Below are positions 62,601 through 64,000 of a DNA stretch of 64,000 bases, piece by piece. Made by a program: the position numbers and the translations under genes. How positions within the stretch are numbered: position 1 is the stretch's first letter; each line of letters opens with the position of its first letter. The DNA comes from Puniceibacterium sp. IMCC21224 (GTDB taxonomy: Bacteria > Pseudomonadota > Alphaproteobacteria > Rhodobacterales > Rhodobacteraceae): the NCBI RefSeq assembly GCF_001038505.1, contig NZ_LDPY01000001.1:434001-498000 (forward strand), read 5' to 3'. The notes under the pieces are model-generated. The model was given only the letters and a program-made list of their open reading frames with translations, did not search any database and was not told the DNA's origin.

Positions 62601-64000
62601 GTGACGCTGATGTTGCACAGCTATATCGCCGGAACTCTGGACGAGGCGCGCGAAACCGCCCGCGAACCGATGAAGGATTACCTGCGTTCGGCTGCTGGTC
62701 TGATCAAGCAATACGCCTGGGCGTTTCCGGCGTTCAAAAAGCCTGAAGGCGTGAAAAATCCGTTTGAACTCGACCTTGGATCGCTCTCGGACGAAGAGAT
62801 GGATGGAATTCTGGAATTCGCGTTTGAGCGGTATTTTAACGATTCCGGCTTGTTCGGGACCATTGATGACGCCGTGGCGCGGACTGAAGAATTGAAAAAG
62901 ATCGGCGTGACAGAAATTGCCTGCCTGATCGACTATGGCATCGACACGGATACAGTGCTGGAAGGGCTAAAGCCGCTGGCCGAGGTTCTGCGGCGTACCA
63001 ATCTGTCGACCGAACTGGCGGCGGATGATTTTTCGATCGCGGCGCAGATTGTGCGACATGATGTGACGCATCTGCAATGCACCCCGTCGATGGCGCGGAT
63101 GATCGCGATGAATGACGAGGCGCGTTTTGCCTTGTCCCGCGTGCAGCATATCATGCTGGGCGGCGAACCTTTGCCGGGTGCGCTGGTCGCGGAATTTGCA
63201 CAAATGACAAACGCCAGCCTCACCAACATGTATGGCCCGACCGAAACCACGATCTGGTCCGCGACCGAGGTGGCGCATGCCACCGATGGTGTGGTCAACA
63301 TCGGCCTGCCGATTGCCAATACGCAGTTATACGTCCTGGATGACGCCCAGCAGCCGGTGCCGCTGGGCGTGCCGGGTGAATTGTGGATCGGTGGCGAAGG
63401 CGTCACGCGGGGCTATTGGAACCGGGCCGATCTGACAGCGGAACGCTTTGTGGCGAACCCGTTTCATCCGGGGCGGATGTATCGCACCGGCGATCTGGTC
63501 CGCCGCCGCGCCGATGGCAAGATCGACTTTGTCGGTCGGGTCGATCATCAGGTCAAGCTGCGCGGTTTCCGCATTGAACTGGGCGAGATCGAGGCCGTGA
63601 TTGAAGCGCAACCTGGCATCCGCCAGGCGGTTGTTGCCGCGCGCGAGGATCAGCCGGGGGATGTTCGGCTGGTGGCCTATGTGACTTCGGATGCGACGGT
63701 GGACGAGACCGCTTTGAAAGCCGCGATGGGGGGCAGCCTGCCCGATTACATGTTGCCGTCGCGGATACTTCGGCTGGATGCATTCCCGCTGACACCGAAC
63801 AAAAAAGTGGATCGCGGTGCGTTGCCTGCACCTACCGCCATTGTGGTGCCAAAGCGGGTGCCGCGACTGAGCGCGCCGATAGCAAATGGCGCAGCCCACA
63901 GCGATGCCGCGATCGAGGTGCAGATTGCCGAAATCTGGAGCCGGGTGCTGGGCACATCGGCGATCACCGGGCGGGATAATTTCTTTGACCTTGGCGGACA
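59682..64000 (+). CDS. NRPS: formyltransferase, vestigial C, A split by luciferase-like monooxygenase, PCP (3' end outside window)
   Basis: The frame is open from ATG 59682 to the window end, 1439 codons. Residues 1-200 are a formyltransferase domain with Asn96 and His98 (NFHDGPLPRHAG) and Asp134 (GGVDEGDIL). A formyltransferase C-terminal part runs to about 285. Residues 300-510 resemble the end of a condensation domain (ending LLLMPPDERSLMLDHWNATA), but HHxxxDG is absent. The adenylation domain has A3 YTSGSTGTPKG (666-676) and A4 FDIS (711). It then breaks off for a luciferase-like flavin monooxygenase (about 750-1105, MEFSVYYWGN onward, MupA/Atu3671 type) and resumes with A5 NMYGPTE (1182), A7 YRTGDL, A8 and A10. 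A carrier domain begins, and the window ends at LGG, just before the phosphopantetheine serine. It should activate an amino acid, oxidise it, and perhaps formylate it. Confidence 0.93.
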   Translation, partial: MTKFSCVVMGNESLLIQCSEKLLAAGRLLRAVITRSGVIADWAAARGLPVVAPGRELAARLGTALDGQPVDWLLSIANLDMVPRDVLALPVRGAVNFHDGPLPRHAGLNAPVWALIEGEARHGITWHMIEGGVDEGDILVQRLFDVSDTDTALTLNTKCFAAAIDSFDDLIVALASGAPKRSAQDLSHRSYHARADRPALNGGLDFGGPAAQAERLVRALDHGGYWNPLCTAKVVARGAVLHIGKAVNVAAAGAPGAVLSADDDQMTVAFDIGALSLSGLRDGTGATIRPKDVVAVGEVLTMPELEADLAASDAFWRGELAKFSATEIPSIGVGQGAIKSLPLDGAGAGHLLALAAQLGEGTVGVAYAHRDLQKLAEGGNVCPWVPFVAETDKSLGALVDSAAATQERLRSHTGFAADLLLRDPALRAIGTPQIGLSDGVGMISGTALTMDVAARELHYDSVRLPEVLAQVIAARLLHIATQPAGTPLADLLLMPPDERSLMLDHWNATATDHDRNQTMHRAFEAQVARTPDAPALVFEATTLSYAALNARANRAAHVLRDMGVGPGKVVGLCTRRSVDLMVGALAILKAGGAYLPLDPAYPASRLAHFISDSAAPVIVTQAGLVADLPPHAAELLVLDSDPRLVSAADTNLPDTSGPQDLAYLIYTSGSTGTPKGVMVEHRNVANFYVGMDQRLNHDPAGTWLAVTSLSFDISVLELFYATARGFKVVLTSDEDRGLISNGPMATSGGMEFSVYYWGNDDGAGRDKYRLLLEGAKFADQHGFCAVWTPERHFHAFGGPYPNPSVTGAAVAAVTQNIGVRGGSCVAPLHHPARIAEEWAVIDNLTGGRAGMAIASGWQPDDFVLRPENTPPNNKAAMIDSIETVRKLWRGEAVAFPKQDGTLHEVITQPRPVSKELPVWVTTAGNPETWKEAGRLGCNVLTHLLGQTVDEVAGKITLYHAALREAGHDPAQFKVTLMLHSYIAGTLDEARETAREPMKDYLRSAAGLIKQYAWAFPAFKKPEGVKNPFELDLGSLSDEEMDGILEFAFERYFNDSGLFGTIDDAVARTEELKKIGVTEIACLIDYGIDTDTVLEGLKPLAEVLRRTNLSTELAADDFSIAAQIVRHDVTHLQCTPSMARMIAMNDEARFALSRVQHIMLGGEPLPGALVAEFAQMTNASLTNMYGPTETTIWSATEVAHATDGVVNIGLPIANTQLYVLDDAQQPVPLGVPGELWIGGEGVTRGYWNRADLTAERFVANPFHPGRMYRTGDLVRRRADGKIDFVGRVDHQVKLRGFRIELGEIEAVIEAQPGIRQAVVAAREDQPGDVRLVAYVTSDATVDETALKAAMGGSLPDYMLPSRILRLDAFPLTPNKKVDRGALPAPTAIVVPKRVPRLSAPIANGAAHSDAAIEVQIAEIWSRVLGTSAITGRDNFFDLGG

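Overview
The window is a GC-rich chromosomal stretch from an alphaproteobacterium, most likely a member of the Rhodobacteraceae (Roseobacter group). This rests on the gene families and their typical versions: IalB-type protein, rhizobial-type asparaginase, DUF1285 protein, MoxR/DUF58/DUF4159 operon, STAS-fused MlaE, and a LacI-controlled sugar ABC operon with a DhaK-DhaL kinase. It also rests on ATGA/GTGA overlaps being the usual way genes are joined. No rRNA, tRNA, CRISPR array, insertion sequence or phage gene was seen. Species-level identity cannot be given from the sequence alone.

Layout. 1-2531: end of a glycolate oxidase iron-sulfur subunit gene, then two tandem secreted trypsin/V8-like proteases. 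2.7-8.0 kb: a small heat-shock protein, then a minus-strand group (AEC transporter, S-formylglutathione hydrolase, UPF0178, HAD hydrolase, ornithine cyclodeaminase family) and a DUF1285 protein. 8.0-14.7 kb: a tightly overlapped MoxR-DUF58-DUF4159-amidotransferase-like membrane operon. 14.8-21.1 kb: CueR-type regulator, a hypothetical protein, RlmN, IalB-like protein, asparaginase, SerB and a lipoprotein phosphodiesterase. 21.2-26.4 kb: an RND efflux pump with two membrane-fusion proteins and a clear operator/promoter. 26.7-29.5 kb: flavin oxidoreductase, membrane protein, SDR and FolB. 29.5-38.4 kb: a LacI-type regulator divergent from a carbohydrate ABC transporter operon that ends in a DhaK-DhaL kinase. 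38.4-42.7 kb: an Mla/MCE lipid transport operon. 42.9-45.3 kb: an MscS-type channel.

The accessory part is 45.4-64.0 kb. It begins with a secreted protein that looks like a GH-A clan hydrolase with RTX repeats. Then come a GT4 and a GT2 glycosyltransferase, a Wzx-like flippase, a one-module type I PKS (KS-AT-KR-DH-ACP-TE), another GT2, and a non-ribosomal peptide synthetase that runs off the window end. The NRPS begins with a formyltransferase domain and a vestigial condensation domain, and its adenylation domain is split by a luciferase-like flavin monooxygenase. The ATGA/GTGA joins, common promoter elements and mix of glycosyltransferases, flippase and assembly line suggest a glycosylated, exported peptide-polyketide. 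This is the best candidate here for an undescribed system.

Where gene starts are given, they were chosen from ribosome binding sites, family N-termini and overlaps with neighbours; several differ from the longest possible reading frame.
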